From NCBI GenBank assembly GCA_947450675.1, contig CANFWI010000008.1, positions 1-64,000 on the forward strand: a stretch of DNA of 64,000 nucleotides, written 5' to 3'. How positions within the stretch are numbered: the stretch's first letter is position 1; every line of letters begins with the position of its first letter. A program made the position numbers and the translations under genes. This document shows positions 63,710 through 64,000 of the stretch, one piece after another. The notes beneath the pieces are model-generated. The model was not told where the DNA came from. It made no database searches and saw only the letters and a list, made by a program, of their open reading frames with translations. Source of the DNA: Comamonadaceae bacterium. Its GTDB lineage: Bacteria; Pseudomonadota; Gammaproteobacteria; Burkholderiales; Burkholderiaceae_C.

Positions 63710-64000
63710 ATGCAATCCGTTTTTCACCTGGCCTTCAACGTCACCGACCTGGACGTCGCCCGTGATTTCTACGGCAAGACCTTGGGCTGCCGCGAAGGCC
63801 GCAGCACCGACACCTGGGTGGACTTTGATTTCTTCAGTCACCAAATTTCTCTCCACTTGGGCGAGCCCTTCAAGACTGAGCTGACCGGCCGCGTCGGCGA
63901 CAAACTCGTACCGATGCCGCACTTCGGGCTGATCCTGAACCTGCCTGACTGGCAGATCATGGCCGACCGACTGACGCAAGCCAAGACCGAGTTCATACTT
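63710..64000 (+). CDS. VOC-family (glyoxalase/dioxygenase-fold) protein, partial
   Basis: The first 97 residues of a vicinal oxygen chelate protein; the gene runs off the window. FHLAFNVTDLDVARDFYGKTLGCREGR opens the fold with the first metal His, and ISLHLGEP is the matching second strand. ACAAGG lies upstream as Shine-Dalgarno. Product could be a lactoylglutathione lyase-like or ring-cleavage enzyme; the C-terminal metal ligands are not visible. Confidence 0.85.
   Translation, partial: MQSVFHLAFNVTDLDVARDFYGKTLGCREGRSTDTWVDFDFFSHQISLHLGEPFKTELTGRVGDKLVPMPHFGLILNLPDWQIMADRLTQAKTEFIL

Noticed and set aside
1-64000. CRISPR array, transposase, integrase or prophage
   Set aside because: No regularly spaced repeats and no recognisable transposase, integrase or phage structural protein in any frame I read.

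Overview
The window is a GC-rich bacterial chromosome segment, densely coding and with no insertion sequence, integrase or CRISPR array that I can see. The gene order yicC-gmk-rpoZ-spoT-greB, the rph-rdgB-hemW block, and a pyrR-pyrB-pyrC' operon with an inactive dihydroorotase homologue point to the Burkholderiales, most likely Comamonadaceae (Rhodoferax/Polaromonas-like). That placement is inferred from gene content and order, not from a search.

Layout. 1-1.7 kb: end of mutL, a DUF3429 membrane protein and a lipoprotein alpha/beta hydrolase. 1.7-9.9 kb: a compact six-gene minus-strand operon encoding exported proteins: a lipoprotein, an OmpA-like protein, a CHASE2 membrane protein, a secreted caspase with SH3-like, EF-hand and DUF4384 parts, a small exported protein and a secreted TPR-CHAT protease. 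This is the best candidate for an undescribed system. 10-11.7 kb: a LysR regulator that seems to start with ATT, then a decayed AT-rich stretch with a DUF779 gene remnant. 11.7-18.7 kb: MgtC-like protein and a LacI-controlled operon of a polar amino-acid-type ABC transporter, a KDG-type sugar kinase and a 2-ketoaldonate reductase-like enzyme, with two matching LacI-type operators. 18.7-23.6 kb: a Tat-exported molybdenum hydroxylase pair (IorA/IorB-like), an amidohydrolase and a solute-binding lipoprotein. 23.7-26.3 kb: an MBOAT acyltransferase plus SGNH-like partner. 26.5-29.2 kb: divergent Fe3+ ABC permease and ATPase with a possible Fur box between them.

29.3-33.8 kb: a translationally coupled operon algH-ruvX-pyrR-pyrB-pyrC'-plsC. 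33.9-37.9 kb: photolyase, rubredoxin (GTG start), thiD and hemL. 38-43.3 kb: two TonB-dependent receptors, a DUF2946 protein and a small winged-helix regulator with a 17-bp palindrome upstream. 43.5-45.4 kb: a bactofilin/M23 peptidase/bactofilin cell-shape cassette. 45.7-53.6 kb: housekeeping block (hemW, rdgB, rph; yicC, gmk, rpoZ, spoT; greB; tRNA-Arg). 53.8-57.6 kb: envelope-glycan genes (ChbG/HpnK deacetylase, ArnT-like transferase, GtrA flippase, GT2). 57.7-64 kb: LysR/Bug-binding protein/M20 hydrolase, a D-amino-acid dehydrogenase-like gene under a tandem glycine riboswitch, and a LysR divergent from a truncated VOC-family gene.

Most genes fall into short co-directional operons with ATGA-type stop/start overlaps. 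Regulatory signals readable by eye are the LacI operators, the glycine riboswitch, three other clear inverted repeats upstream of genes, and two intrinsic terminators.
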